NCBI RefSeq assembly: GCF_003234935.1
Contig: NZ_QKSB01000006.1
Location: 124,001-188,000, forward strand
Direction of reading: 5' to 3'
DNA from: Putridiphycobacter roseus
GTDB taxonomy: Bacteria > Bacteroidota > Bacteroidia > Flavobacteriales_D > Crocinitomicaceae
DNA: 64,000 nucleotides
Shown: piece by piece, positions 8,059 through 16,928 of the stretch
Layout: the number at the start of each line of letters is the position of its first letter
Position numbering within the stretch: position 1 is the stretch's first letter
Program-made: the position numbers and the translations under genes
The notes under the pieces: model-generated
Databases searched by the model: none
What the model was told of the DNA's origin: nothing
What the model saw: only the letters and a program-made list of their open reading frames with translations

Positions 8059-9870
8059 ATGAAAAAATTATTAGCCTTAATGATTATTATACTCAACACT
8101 ATTGCTGTAAACGCACAATGTACAGATCTTTTTTTTTCGGAATACATAAAGGGATCCAGTAACAATAAGGCACTCGAAATTTACAACCCTACCAATTCTA
8201 TTATAGATTTATCTGATTATACCATTCATAAAAACACCAACGGAAATGCGACTTCAAGTATTAATTTTGTGTTATTTGGCAACCTAGCACCAGGTGAAGT
8301 TTATGTTGTTTCGAATTCTCAAGCGACAGGAAATATCCCTATTGAAAGCGATACCGTTTCTGGATTAACGACCTTTAATGGTGATGATGCTTTATGGCTT
8401 CAGAAAATAAGCACTGGTGATACTTTAGACATTATTGGTGAAATTGGAATAGATCCAGGATCCTCATGGCCTGTGGGCACAGGCTCGACACTAAACCATA
8501 CTTTAATAAGAAAAATTGGCGTTCAAGGTGGACAAACAGATTGGACCATAGGTGCAACGGAATGGGACGCGTATCCGCAGGACATGGACGATTCCTTAGG
8601 TTTTCATACCACAAATGCATGTATACATTCATGCTTCACCACTTACCATAGCATTTTGGTTTCAGCATGTGACAATTATACTTCGCCAAGTGGCTTGAAC
8701 TATATGTTATCCGGAACCTTTAACGATACCATTATGAATGTTGGAGGTTGTGATTCTGTGCTTACTATTCATTTGACAATCAACCATAGTTCCAGCAGTA
8801 CTGATTCTATTGTTGCATGTAATTCATACACTTGGTTGGATGGGATCACCTATACAAATGACAACAATACAGCCACACATACTTTAACGAATGCAGTAGG
8901 TTGCGATTCTGTGCTTACTATTCATTTGACAATCAACCATAGTTCCAGCAGTACTGATTCTATTGTTGCATGCAATTCATACACTTGGTTAGATGGTATC
9001 ACCTATACAAATGACAACAATACAGCCACGCATACTTTAACGAATACAGTAGGTTGCGATTCTGTTATCACATTAAACCTGCGTATTAATCTTCCTACTT
9101 CTAGCACAATTATTACGTCTCATTGTGGAGCATTTACTGATTTAAACGGATTTACTTGGACTGCTGATACGGTGATAACAAACACTTTTGTTGCAGCGAA
9201 CGGTTGTGATTCCGTTCAAACAATAACGCTTACTATATACGAACTGACAAACACTATTGATGTAATTACCACATGCGAAACGGATTACACTTGGCTTGAC
9301 GGCAACACGTATACAAGCGACAATAACACTGCAACAATGGTATACAATGATGCAAATGGATGTGATTCTATACTTACTTTGGACTTGACTTTTAATGCTG
9401 TTGACGTAACCGTAAATATAACCCCTGAATCTTTATCTGCAAATCAAAACAATGCGACCTATCAATGGTTAGATTGTAATAATAACTATGCCATGGTAAC
9501 TGGTCAAACCGGTCAAACGTTAGCCGCTCCAACAATTAGTTCTTATGCCGTTGAAGTGACTTATAATGGTTGCACCGACACGTCCATGTGCTATAACGCA
9601 GGACCAAACCCAAATGGTATAAGCGATTTTAATGTATTCATCCAGGTGGATATCTTCCCTAATCCTAGTCAAACACTTGTTACCATTGCCTGGGAAAACG
9701 CACCTGAATTTGACCTCGAAATATTTGATATCACCGGAAAAAAAGTCATTTCTAAAAATGGTATCCAGGAATCAAAGTACAGCTTTAATCACAAATTACC
9801 TTCTGGAATTTATTTTATCAAGATCAATGCCGAAGGACAATCTATGACGCAAAAACTAATTGTTAATTGA
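8059..9870 (+). CDS. Secreted lamin-tail-domain protein with tandem repeats and T9SS sorting domain
   Basis: The protein has 603 residues. A signal peptide (1-20, ending VNAQ) is followed by a lamin-tail domain (about 21-145, with FSEYIKGSSNNKALEIYNPT and DLSDYTIHK). The middle holds 50-residue repeats of the type SYTWLDGITYT...GCDSVLTIHLTIN (about 190-450). Two of these are nearly identical at DNA level. A T9SS type A sorting domain follows (about 525-603, IFPNPSQT to QKLIVN). It is probably a surface or released protein of structural or adhesive kind. Lamin-tail domains occur in many Bacteroidota exoproteins, sometimes next to nucleases; no catalytic domain is seen here. The cysteines recurring once per repeat (VACNSY, GCDS) may form disulfides. 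Confidence 0.85.
   Translation: MKKLLALMIIILNTIAVNAQCTDLFFSEYIKGSSNNKALEIYNPTNSIIDLSDYTIHKNTNGNATSSINFVLFGNLAPGEVYVVSNSQATGNIPIESDTVSGLTTFNGDDALWLQKISTGDTLDIIGEIGIDPGSSWPVGTGSTLNHTLIRKIGVQGGQTDWTIGATEWDAYPQDMDDSLGFHTTNACIHSCFTTYHSILVSACDNYTSPSGLNYMLSGTFNDTIMNVGGCDSVLTIHLTINHSSSSTDSIVACNSYTWLDGITYTNDNNTATHTLTNAVGCDSVLTIHLTINHSSSSTDSIVACNSYTWLDGITYTNDNNTATHTLTNTVGCDSVITLNLRINLPTSSTIITSHCGAFTDLNGFTWTADTVITNTFVAANGCDSVQTITLTIYELTNTIDVITTCETDYTWLDGNTYTSDNNTATMVYNDANGCDSILTLDLTFNAVDVTVNITPESLSANQNNATYQWLDCNNNYAMVTGQTGQTLAAPTISSYAVEVTYNGCTDTSMCYNAGPNPNGISDFNVFIQVDIFPNPSQTLVTIAWENAPEFDLEIFDITGKKVISKNGIQESKYSFNHKLPSGIYFIKINAEGQSMTQKLIVN
8752..9057 (+). repeat. Two tandem 153-bp in-frame repeats
   Basis: Units at 8752-8904 and 8905-9057 are almost identical at DNA level and encode 51 residues each. 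A partial, diverged unit precedes them and further diverged units follow to about 9400. The near identity points to recent duplication or gene conversion, and the repeat number may vary between strains. Confidence 0.9.
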
Positions 9871-9897
9871 TCCATCCAATATGTATTGAAAACCTTA

Positions 9898-9905
9898 TAT
9901 CTTTG
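9898..9905 (+). promoter_or_regulatory. -7 promoter element (TATCTTTG) before the lipoprotein gene
   Basis: It matches TAnnTTTG and lies 17 nt before the ATG at 9923, predicting a leader of about 12 nt. Confidence 0.5.
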
Positions 9906-9922
9906 TTGCACAAAGAATATAT

Positions 9923-10672
9923 ATGCCTAGAATAAAAACATCTTTTATTGTCTCTATATTACTCATGCTAGTCTTTGCTTGTAATAAACAAGGGGATAAT
10001 TTTGTTGGAAGTGATGAATTAATTATGGGGACAGCAGATGCAGTTTCAATTCAATCCATTAACCAAATCATACAAGCGGACCAATTAGATAATATTAATT
10101 TAGACATTGATTTGGATGGTAAAATAGACTTTAGTATTCACGCATATGATGGCACCACAAGTGGTGCAGGGTCGAATAAAGGAGTATACATCACCTCAGT
10201 TGACGAAAATGCCTTTTTTCATGGTACTTATCAGAATGACAGTATATTTAACACCTCCAGTTTAGATTCTGTTATTATAGAAGATGAAGTATACAACAAA
10301 TATTATAGCCAAATAAGAACTTGTAGTCCCCTTACCTCATCTACTGCATTTTATTATTTAAAAAGTGATGTTTTTCAAACTACTCCTCTCCAAGCTTCCA
10401 GTGAATTAAAAAAGTCTGATTTATTTGCAAACGGATCCTGCATTTGGGTAGGTGAAAATACAAAACAAGCCGAAGAGACAACTGAAATAAATTTGGATAC
10501 TACTACATATACTAGCATTATTCACGTTGATCCAATTTGTAATCATTTAAATTTAAATGAAATAATTTATATTGGCATTAAGATGAGTACGCACGAAAAA
10601 CTAGGTTGGATAAAAATAGAATTATTATCCAACACTAAAGTATCTATTATTGAAGTTGCAGCACAAGTTTAA
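9923..10672 (+). CDS. Lipoprotein of unknown function
   Basis: The protein has 249 residues. The N-terminus is a lipoprotein signal (FIVSILLMLVFAC, Cys20). The mature part has a stretch INLDIDLDGKIDFSIHAYDG that resembles an FG-GAP/calcium-loop (DxDxDGxxD) segment, but I recognise no family. It stands alone between the lamin-tail gene and the glycosyltransferase pair, each side with its own likely promoter. It is probably anchored in the inner or outer membrane facing the periplasm or surface. Confidence 0.75.
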   Translation: MPRIKTSFIVSILLMLVFACNKQGDNFVGSDELIMGTADAVSIQSINQIIQADQLDNINLDIDLDGKIDFSIHAYDGTTSGAGSNKGVYITSVDENAFFHGTYQNDSIFNTSSLDSVIIEDEVYNKYYSQIRTCSPLTSSTAFYYLKSDVFQTTPLQASSELKKSDLFANGSCIWVGENTKQAEETTEINLDTTTYTSIIHVDPICNHLNLNEIIYIGIKMSTHEKLGWIKIELLSNTKVSIIEVAAQV

Positions 10673-10753
10673 AGTTTGCTACGTATTTTTAATAATCTTA
10701 CAAATAATACTTAAAATTATCTCCGTAGTTCGACTTATTAAAAAAGGGTTAAT

Positions 10754-10761
10754 TATATTTG
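10754..10761 (+). promoter_or_regulatory. -7 promoter element (TATATTTG) of the glycosyltransferase pair
   Basis: It matches TAnnTTTG and lies 12 nt before the ATG at 10774, so the leader would be only about 7 nt. It also argues against the in-frame upstream start at 10759, which lies inside the element. Confidence 0.55.
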
Positions 10762-10773
10762 CTTTCAATACTT

Positions 10774-11730
10774 ATGTCGACCAATCCACAAATATCAATT
10801 GTTGTCCCTTTGTTAAACGAGGACGAATCATTACCTGAATTACACCAATGGATTCAAAAAGTAATGCATGCCCATCATTATTCCTACGAGATTATATTTA
10901 TTGATGATGGCTCAACTGACAATTCATGGCAAGTGATTGAGGACTTAAAAGCCAAGGATAGTTCTGTTAAAGGTATTAAATTTCAACGTAATTATGGAAA
11001 ATCTGCCGCATTACACGTTGCATTTCAAGCAACAAGTGGGGATGTAGTTATCACCATGGATGCAGATTTACAAGATTCACCGGAAGAAATCCCGGAATTG
11101 TATGACATGATAACCAAGGAAGGATACGACTTGGTATCCGGTTGGAAAAAGAAAAGGTATGACCCGCTTTCAAAAACTATTCCTACTAAATTATACAATG
11201 GTGTAAACCGCATGATTAGTGGGATTAAACTACACGACATGAATTGTGGTTTAAAAGCCTATAAAAAAGCGGTAGTAAAGTCGGTAGAAATATTTGGCGA
11301 AATGCACCGTTACATTCCTGTCATTGCAAAATCTGCAGGCTTTCATAAAATTGGAGAAAAAGTAGTACAGCACCAAGAAAGAAAATATGGGAAGTCAAAA
11401 TTTGGTTTAAACCGTTTTGTAAATGGCTTTTTAGATTTATTTACCATCACATTTATTACTCGTTTTGGTAAAAAACCCATGCACTTTTTTGGCTTATTAG
11501 GTACTTTATCTTTTATCATTGGATTTGGTATTGCCTTTTGGTTAATATTTAATAAATTATTTTTTGACACTGGTGCCCGTTTGGTAGCAGATAGGACTGA
11601 GTTTTACGTAGCATTAACCGCTATGATTATTGGAACTCAATTATTTTTAGCTGGTTTTATTGCCGAATTAATTGGCAGAAGCGCCACAAACAGAAATACC
11701 TATTTGATTGAAAAAAATATTGATGACTAA
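10774..11730 (+). CDS. Family 2 glycosyltransferase, polyprenyl-phosphate sugar transferase type
   Basis: The protein has 318 residues. The GT-A domain (about 5-230) has ISIVVPLLNEDES at the start, FIDDGSTDNS, and the DxD-like MDADLQDSPEEIPEL. Two C-terminal membrane helices (about 232-256 and 275-300) follow, the layout of DPM1/GtrB-type enzymes that move a sugar from a nucleotide to a lipid phosphate carrier at the inner membrane. The stop codon overlaps the start of the next glycosyltransferase by 8 bases, so the two are translationally coupled and probably serve one glycan or glycolipid pathway. Confidence 0.9.
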   Translation: MSTNPQISIVVPLLNEDESLPELHQWIQKVMHAHHYSYEIIFIDDGSTDNSWQVIEDLKAKDSSVKGIKFQRNYGKSAALHVAFQATSGDVVITMDADLQDSPEEIPELYDMITKEGYDLVSGWKKKRYDPLSKTIPTKLYNGVNRMISGIKLHDMNCGLKAYKKAVVKSVEIFGEMHRYIPVIAKSAGFHKIGEKVVQHQERKYGKSKFGLNRFVNGFLDLFTITFITRFGKKPMHFFGLLGTLSFIIGFGIAFWLIFNKLFFDTGARLVADRTEFYVALTAMIIGTQLFLAGFIAELIGRSATNRNTYLIEKNIDD

Positions 11731-12862
11731 GTCTCCACTTAAAATAACCATTGTTGGTCCAGCTCATCCTTTTAGAGGAGGAATAGCGTTAGGAAATGAA
11801 AGACTAGCCAATGAGTTTCAAATCATGGGACACGAAGTCAATATCATTACGTTTACCACACAATACCCCGATTTTTTATTTCCTGGTAAAACCCAATATT
11901 CAACAGCGAAAGCACCATCCAATTTAAAAATTGAAAGAAAATTGAGTTCAGTCAATCCATTGAACTGGATAAAGGTAGGACGTGAAATAAAAAAGGCCAA
12001 ACCTGACATTGTTATTTTCCGATATTGGTTACCTTTTATGGGACCGTGTTTCGGTACAATTGGTAGGATAATTAAAAGAAATAAGCACACCAAAATAATT
12101 ACAATTTTAGACAATGTAATTCCACATGAGTCTAGAATAGGTGATAAACAGTTTACCAAATACTTTATAAAACCAAATGATGGTTTTATCGCCATGAGTA
12201 GAAGTGTAGCCAAGGATTTAAAAACATTCACAAATACGACTTGTTTATACAACCCCCATCCACTTTTCGATAATTATGGTCCGAAATACAATCAAAACGC
12301 TGCAAAAAACTATTTAAATTTAGATGTTAATTTAAAATATGTACTGTTTTTTGGATTAGTGCGAGACTATAAAGGTTTGGATTTATTACTCAAAGCATTT
12401 CAACAGTTCGATTACAAAAAGTACGGTGTAAAATTATTGGTTGCTGGCGAGTATTATGCCAACGAAGAAGAATACCGACTACTTATTGATGAACTAGGCT
12501 TAAAAGACGTTGTAATTGTAAAAAATGAGTTCATTAAAGACGAAGAAGTAGGTTATTATTTTTCTGCCGCTGAAATCATTGCGCAACCTTATAAATCGGC
12601 CACACAAAGTGGTGTTACACAAATTGCTTATCACTTTGAAACCCCTATGCTAGTAACTAATGTTGGTGGACTACCAGAAATGGTACCGCACGAAAAAGTT
12701 GGCTATGTAGTAGAAAGAGATCCTATTCAAATTAAGGATGCTTTAGATAATTATTTTACAGAAAATAGAACCGCTGAATTTCAAGCTAATTTCGCCCCAG
12801 AAAAAGATAAGTTTACCTGGGATAAAATGGCCATTAAAGTCATTGAATTAGCAAAAAAGTAA
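11723..12862 (+). CDS. Family 4 glycosyltransferase
   Basis: The protein has 379 residues with a GT-B fold. The N-terminal half starts KITIVGPAHPFRGGIA, a glycine-rich acceptor loop. The C-terminal half has LLVAGEYY, the EX7E-like region around QPYKSATQSGVTQIAYHFE, and VTNVGGLPEMVP, all typical of GT4 enzymes. The ATG at 11723 overlaps the upstream stop and is preferred over 11708. The donor and acceptor are unknown. Coupling to a polyprenyl-phosphate sugar transferase suggests a role in surface glycan or glycolipid assembly. Confidence 0.88.
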   Translation: MTKSPLKITIVGPAHPFRGGIALGNERLANEFQIMGHEVNIITFTTQYPDFLFPGKTQYSTAKAPSNLKIERKLSSVNPLNWIKVGREIKKAKPDIVIFRYWLPFMGPCFGTIGRIIKRNKHTKIITILDNVIPHESRIGDKQFTKYFIKPNDGFIAMSRSVAKDLKTFTNTTCLYNPHPLFDNYGPKYNQNAAKNYLNLDVNLKYVLFFGLVRDYKGLDLLLKAFQQFDYKKYGVKLLVAGEYYANEEEYRLLIDELGLKDVVIVKNEFIKDEEVGYYFSAAEIIAQPYKSATQSGVTQIAYHFETPMLVTNVGGLPEMVPHEKVGYVVERDPIQIKDALDNYFTENRTAEFQANFAPEKDKFTWDKMAIKVIELAKK

Positions 12863-12875
12863 AACGAAAAAATAA

Positions 12876-13286
12876 TTATTTTTCCAATTCAACTTTTAAG
12901 CCATCTGCCATATAATCGAATAATGCCGTCAATGGTTTCACTACCATCATTTTTAAGAACATGTTGATATCACCTTCAAAAAAGAGGTATGCTTCCGTTT
13001 CATTTGCTCCTTTTTCGTTGATGAAAATATCCAATGTAAAAGGAAAAGGTGCTTTTTCTCCACCTACAATATCAATTTTAGAATGTGGGGTAGTACTTTT
13101 TTTAACTAACGGAATAATTGCTGCATTTTGAATTTTAAAGGAGCATGCATCCACTGTTGACTCCCAATCAGAAATCTTATCCGTCGGCAATAAAGCTTTG
13201 ATATTATTAAAATCATTTAAAAACTCAAACACTGCTTGCGTTGAGTTTTTAATGCTTACTTTTTTACTTTCTATTTTAGTTGACAT
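12876..13286 (-). CDS. SRPBCC/START-like fold protein
   Basis: The protein has 136 residues. The pattern VSIKNSTQAVFEFLNDFNN at the N-terminus, a central beta-sheet, and a long C-terminal helix (MMVVKPLTALFDYMADGLK) fit the SRPBCC ligand-binding fold. The ligand is unknown. The gene overlaps the 3' end of pyrE by 11 bases, so it is expressed behind pyrE. Similar orotate phosphoribosyltransferase-adjacent SRPBCC genes are, to my knowledge, common in Flavobacteriia, but a direct metabolic link is not established. Confidence 0.75.
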   Translation of the reverse strand: MSTKIESKKVSIKNSTQAVFEFLNDFNNIKALLPTDKISDWESTVDACSFKIQNAAIIPLVKKSTTPHSKIDIVGGEKAPFPFTLDIFINEKGANETEAYLFFEGDINMFLKMMVVKPLTALFDYMADGLKVELEK

Positions 13287-13926
13287 CTGCCTTCCATTTT
13301 TCTGGGTTCAATCTCCATTCAGTCAAAGAATCCTTATCATTAACTGTTATATAATTTTCTGCAATTGCTTGGTTAATTAAATGCTCATAATCTGTTAAAA
13401 CAGTATAGTCACAATTTGCAGCCTTAAAATTATCAATCGCTTGTTGAAAGTTATACGTAAATACAGCAACAAGACCTTTAATAGTCATATCTGCAGCCCT
13501 TAAAGCATCTACTGCTTTTAAACTACTGCCACCTGTTGATATTAAATCTTCAATTACAATCACTTGCTGACCAGCAGAATAATCACCTTCAATTTGATTT
13601 TGCATGCCATGTGCTTTAGCGGAAGAACGAACATAAATAAAAGGTAAGCCCATTTCTTCAGCAATTAATGCACCAATTGCAATACCGCCAGTAGCTACAC
13701 CTGCAATGACATCTGGCTTGCCATATTTTTCAATAATGGTCTCGACAAACACTTGACGAATGTAGGTTCTAACTTTAGGATGGGATAAAATTTTTCTATT
13801 ATCACAATAAATCGGAGATTGCCACCCACTCGACCATGTAAAAGGATTTTGAGGTTGTAGCTTAACCGCTTTGATTTGAAGCAAAAATTCTGCTACCTTT
13901 AGCGCCTTATCTTTATTTAATATCAT
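13276..13926 (-). CDS. pyrE: Orotate phosphoribosyltransferase
   Basis: The protein has 216 residues and converts orotate plus PRPP into orotidine monophosphate in UMP synthesis. The PRPP-binding motif VIVIEDLISTGGSS is intact, as are IAGVATGGI and the N-terminal SSGWQSPIYCDNR region. Its ATG lies only 2 bases from the ATG of the divergent Nudix gene, so each promoter must lie in the other gene's coding sequence. The -7 element TAAATTTG is at 13932-13939, giving a predicted start of transcription at or next to the ATG (leaderless). The other pyrimidine genes in the window, pyrR-pyrB, are 35 kb away. Confidence 0.95.
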   Translation of the reverse strand: MILNKDKALKVAEFLLQIKAVKLQPQNPFTWSSGWQSPIYCDNRKILSHPKVRTYIRQVFVETIIEKYGKPDVIAGVATGGIAIGALIAEEMGLPFIYVRSSAKAHGMQNQIEGDYSAGQQVIVIEDLISTGGSSLKAVDALRAADMTIKGLVAVFTYNFQQAIDNFKAANCDYTVLTDYEHLINQAIAENYITVNDKDSLTEWRLNPEKWKADVN

Positions 13927-13928
13927 AT

Positions 13929-14522
13929 ATGCAAATTTATAAAGTTTTTATCGATAACAAGCCTGTATTTTTTGAAATTAATCCAGAAAGTACAGAAGAT
14001 TTTTTATCCATAGCAGAAATACGAAATGGGTTAGCGGAATTTAACAATTCTGAATTCACTGACTTATACATTGAAATTGAATCGGAAGCAGTATTTGAAA
14101 CAATATTTGAAAATTACAAATTTGTAGAAGCTGCAGGCGGTTTAGTAGAACTCAACAAAAAATTTCTTTTCATTAAAAGAGATGGCAAGTGGGACATTCC
14201 AAAAGGTAAATTAGAGCCGGGTGAAACCATTGAGGAAGCCGCTGTCAGAGAAATAGTAGAAGAATGTGGCCTTGCCACTCCTCCCGTTATTGAAAGACAT
14301 TTAATGAATACTTACCATACTTACCGTAGAAAAGAAAAAGATCACCTTAAGAAAACCTATTGGTACCTGTTAAAAGCTGGCGACAATAACACGGATTTAA
14401 CCCCGCAATTAGAAGAGGAAATTACGGAAGCTGTTTATTTGCCAAAAGCAGCTTTTGATACCATTAAAAAAAATACCTACAAGTCAATTAAGGATGTATT
14501 GAAAGCAATTAATAAAGGGTAA
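13929..14522 (+). CDS. Nudix hydrolase
   Basis: The protein has 197 residues. A complete Nudix box is present around residues 99-121 (GKLEPGETIEEAAVREIVEE, then CGL). A divergent N-terminal segment of about 65 residues precedes the Nudix fold. The family hydrolyses nucleoside diphosphates linked to another group; the substrate cannot be assigned. It is divergent from pyrE with start codons 2 bases apart. A plus-strand TACCTTTA at about 13895-13902 is a near-consensus -7 element inside pyrE. Transcription probably ends at a hairpin inside the 3' end of the convergent beta-propeller gene. Confidence 0.9.
   Translation: MQIYKVFIDNKPVFFEINPESTEDFLSIAEIRNGLAEFNNSEFTDLYIEIESEAVFETIFENYKFVEAAGGLVELNKKFLFIKRDGKWDIPKGKLEPGETIEEAAVREIVEECGLATPPVIERHLMNTYHTYRRKEKDHLKKTYWYLLKAGDNNTDLTPQLEEEITEAVYLPKAAFDTIKKNTYKSIKDVLKAINKG
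13932..13939 (-). promoter_or_regulatory. -7 element (TAAATTTG) of pyrE inside the Nudix gene
   Basis: It lies 5 nt upstream of the pyrE ATG on the minus strand, within the second to fourth codons of the divergent Nudix gene. It predicts a leaderless or nearly leaderless pyrE mRNA. Confidence 0.5.
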
Positions 14523-14524
14523 TA

Positions 14525-16012
14525 TCATTTACAAGGCACATGGTATATCCAACTTGATTTACCATGTGTTTTTTTGTAATCTCCCCTACCATTATTTGCT
14601 GCAGCTACACTTTTATAAGTAGCTATAGATACTAGGTTTAATTGGTTTTTTGTCGCTTTTATTATCGTGGCATCTATACCTTGGTCTAGTAATTTTTTTT
14701 GAAACGCCAATGCATTTTCTTTTTCTTGAAAACTTCCAGAAATTAAATGGTAAAGGCAGGAAGTAGCTGGTGTTTTTTCTTTTTCTTCCTGGATTTTTAC
14801 GGCAGTATTTGGCAGGGATACCTTTGCAATATTAAGCGCTTGGATGGCATTTTTTAAATGGGGTTTTTCTTGAACAACCAGTACAGGTATATTTTCTACT
14901 ATGGCCATCTCCTCTTTATCTTTAGAAACAGTTACTAAGCTATCTTTAAAAATTTGAATCACTCCAGCGTAACAAGCAACCCATAACTCACTGGTTTTCC
15001 AGTTTCCGGTAATACCAATTGGGTGATTTTTGGTTTTAATTGTTTCTAATATGGTAAAAGTTTTTGTGTCGACTTTCTGAAATGTGTTCGCGTAATAATT
15101 TACCACATACAAATAGTCTTCATTTGCAGACATCACCATTGTTCTAGGCCCTGCGTTTACCGAACAATAAGTTCGGCTTCCATCTCTTAAGTCTATTTTT
15201 AATAATTTATTGATATTATTTAAGGCGACATATAAAAATGTATTCGCCGCATTTAAAATAAGGTGTCGAGGCCCTTTCCCTACTCCTTCAATATAGGTAA
15301 CCTTAAAATTTAACAAGTTAATTTTGGCTATTTTATCGGATCCCATAATTGCAACATAAGCCATTTGATTTTTATTATCAATGGCTACGCCCCTAGGTCG
15401 AGGACCTACATGTACTCTCTTTATTTCTTTTTCCGTCTTTAAACTAATGATAGAAATATCTGAACTCGTCCAATTACTCACCATCAATAACTTTCCGTTG
15501 GGACTAATAGCAACAAATTTCGGAACCGATCCAACTTTAACTACAGATTCAATTTCAAAACTTTTTGAATTGATTTTATATAAAAAACTTGGATCATAAT
15601 TTTTACCAGAACAACCATCACACCCTTCTTTATTAAATCCAGGTCCGTACATGGCATAATTAGAAACCCACAAATACTTGCCATCTTTTGTAAAACAAGC
15701 CTCCACAGGAGCGCCTAAATAAGTAACATTTTTATAATTAGAAAAGCCTTTTTCAGCCAAATTAACATGGTCTTTCAGTGATTTTAAAAGAGTACCTTCT
15801 GCATTGTAAAACGTAATGGTATGTCGATACATCATATTTTGAGCAGCGAAAATACCTTGTCCATTTGTCACAATTGATTTGGGTGAAATAGCGCTTCCGA
15901 TTTCCTGTACAAGTGTAATTTGTCCAAAAGTAAGGTTGGAAAACAACAAGGTAATCAGCAAAGAGATTTTTGTGATTAGACAGGAATTAGAAATTAAATG
16001 AATTGACTTCAA
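14525..16012 (-). CDS. Exported YncE-like beta-propeller protein with C-terminal SPOR domain
   Basis: The protein has 495 residues. A signal peptide (about 1-31, ending LTFGQ) leads a seven-bladed YVTN/YncE-type propeller (about 35-365, repeats such as PKFVAISPNGKLLMVSNW and PRGVAIDNKNQMAYVA). A linker follows, then a SPOR domain (about 415-495, YHLISGSFQEKENALAFQKK). SPOR domains bind denuded septal peptidoglycan, so the propeller is probably held at the cell wall. A CSGC-like pair (EGCDGCSGKNYD) lies in blade 2. The joint architecture is unusual; the role is unknown. A -7 element (TAATTTTG) lies at 16040-16047. Confidence 0.8.
   Translation of the reverse strand: MKSIHLISNSCLITKISLLITLLFSNLTFGQITLVQEIGSAISPKSIVTNGQGIFAAQNMMYRHTITFYNAEGTLLKSLKDHVNLAEKGFSNYKNVTYLGAPVEACFTKDGKYLWVSNYAMYGPGFNKEGCDGCSGKNYDPSFLYKINSKSFEIESVVKVGSVPKFVAISPNGKLLMVSNWTSSDISIISLKTEKEIKRVHVGPRPRGVAIDNKNQMAYVAIMGSDKIAKINLLNFKVTYIEGVGKGPRHLILNAANTFLYVALNNINKLLKIDLRDGSRTYCSVNAGPRTMVMSANEDYLYVVNYYANTFQKVDTKTFTILETIKTKNHPIGITGNWKTSELWVACYAGVIQIFKDSLVTVSKDKEEMAIVENIPVLVVQEKPHLKNAIQALNIAKVSLPNTAVKIQEEKEKTPATSCLYHLISGSFQEKENALAFQKKLLDQGIDATIIKATKNQLNLVSIATYKSVAAANNGRGDYKKTHGKSSWIYHVPCK
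14537..14575 (+). terminator. Intrinsic terminator of the Nudix gene, inside the convergent coding sequence
   Basis: CACATGGTA (14537-14545) pairs with TACCATGTG (14560-14568) across a 14-nt loop, followed by seven T. It starts 14 bases after the Nudix stop and also encodes the last residues of the SPOR protein on the other strand. Confidence 0.65.
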
Positions 16013-16036
16013 ATCAGACTGGTTTAGTCTACAATA

Positions 16037-16924
16037 CTACAAAATTAATTTTAGTTGCGACAACTCTTCTACTCTATCCGTTTCGCCTGCCTTTTGGTAA
16101 GCAAATATAAGATTAGCTAACATTCTCTTTAAAATATCCGTATTAGAACATGGTTCATAATACGCTTTATCAAAGGGAAGATTTAAGCTTTTAAGATAAG
16201 CTTCTATTTCATTTTGATCAAAAATTCTTCCTTTCGCAAATGGGTTGATATAAAACAAGACATTTCTTTCCGAATGAATATTCAACATCTTTAATGTCTT
16301 ATTTTCATCTACAAAACCTAAAATAAATTGATTCGGTAAATTAACCCCATAAATTGGTAGCTCTAACCTTTGTGCTACAATGGAATAAATTATAGACAAA
16401 CTCAAAGGTGTTCCTTTTTTATTTCTTAAAACAGAATAAATAAAGGAGTTTTGTGGGGAAAAGAAGTTTTTTCGACTGCCTTGAAAATCGAGGATATCAA
16501 ACATAACATGGTTAAACACCTTCACCGTTTCATACGCTGTTTGGCTATCATTAATTTCTAACCAAACTTTCTGTTGTATTTTTTCTATTTCCTTTTCAAT
16601 CATCAATTCGTTGATGTTTGGAAATTGATATTGACTAATGATTAATGCCCCTTTTAATAAATCTCTATTCGAAGAATTTTTCCATTTCGTTAACTTTTCC
16701 GAAAGCTCTCCTAATCTAATTTCATTGATAATATCCTTGAGTTTCGACTGGTGGGATTCATTTTTAGATTCTTTCAACCAAGTGCGTTCAATGTTAGGCA
16801 AAACATTTGCGCCATAACTCACTAGTTTATGTCTCACTTGAGAATACACGATTGGATCAGGATCTTCGACTAACCTAATCAATGCATTTACTTCTGATTG
16901 TTCAATATGAAAAATGTGCTCCAC
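16037..16924 (-). CDS. SirB1-type transglutaminase-like family protein
   Basis: The protein has 295 residues. The N-terminal helical region (NALIRLVEDPDPIVYSQVRHKLVSYG) and central RNKKGTPLSLSIIYSIVAQRLELPIYGVNLPNQFILGF match the SirB1/transglutaminase-like family. The usual catalytic Cys of transglutaminases is absent in the segment TPLSLSIIY, as in this family generally. The role is unknown. The start codon is GTG, only 4 nt after the -7 element TAAATTTG (16929-16936). That implies a leaderless message on a GTG codon, unless the real start is different. Confidence 0.85.
   Translation of the reverse strand: MEHIFHIEQSEVNALIRLVEDPDPIVYSQVRHKLVSYGANVLPNIERTWLKESKNESHQSKLKDIINEIRLGELSEKLTKWKNSSNRDLLKGALIISQYQFPNINELMIEKEIEKIQQKVWLEINDSQTAYETVKVFNHVMFDILDFQGSRKNFFSPQNSFIYSVLRNKKGTPLSLSIIYSIVAQRLELPIYGVNLPNQFILGFVDENKTLKMLNIHSERNVLFYINPFAKGRIFDQNEIEAYLKSLNLPFDKAYYEPCSNTDILKRMLANLIFAYQKAGETDRVEELSQLKLIL
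16040..16047 (-). promoter_or_regulatory. -7 element (TAATTTTG) of the propeller/SPOR gene
   Basis: It matches TAnnTTTG on the minus strand, 27 nt before the ATG at 16012. It lies in the last codons of the upstream SirB1-like gene, which suggests the propeller gene is transcribed on its own. Confidence 0.5.
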
Positions 16925-16928
16925 AGCA

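Noticed and set aside
8752..9057. Regular tandem repeats that could be taken for a CRISPR array
   Set aside because: The units are 153 bp, adjacent without unique spacers, and in frame within a clear secreted protein.
11818..12252. A 144-codon minus-strand open frame
   Set aside because: It lies entirely inside the family 4 glycosyltransferase gene on the other strand and has no promoter or recognisable domain.
12870..12890. AT palindrome between the glycosyltransferase and SRPBCC genes as terminator
   Set aside because: The stem is all A-T pairs and has no GC clamp, so it is too weak to call.
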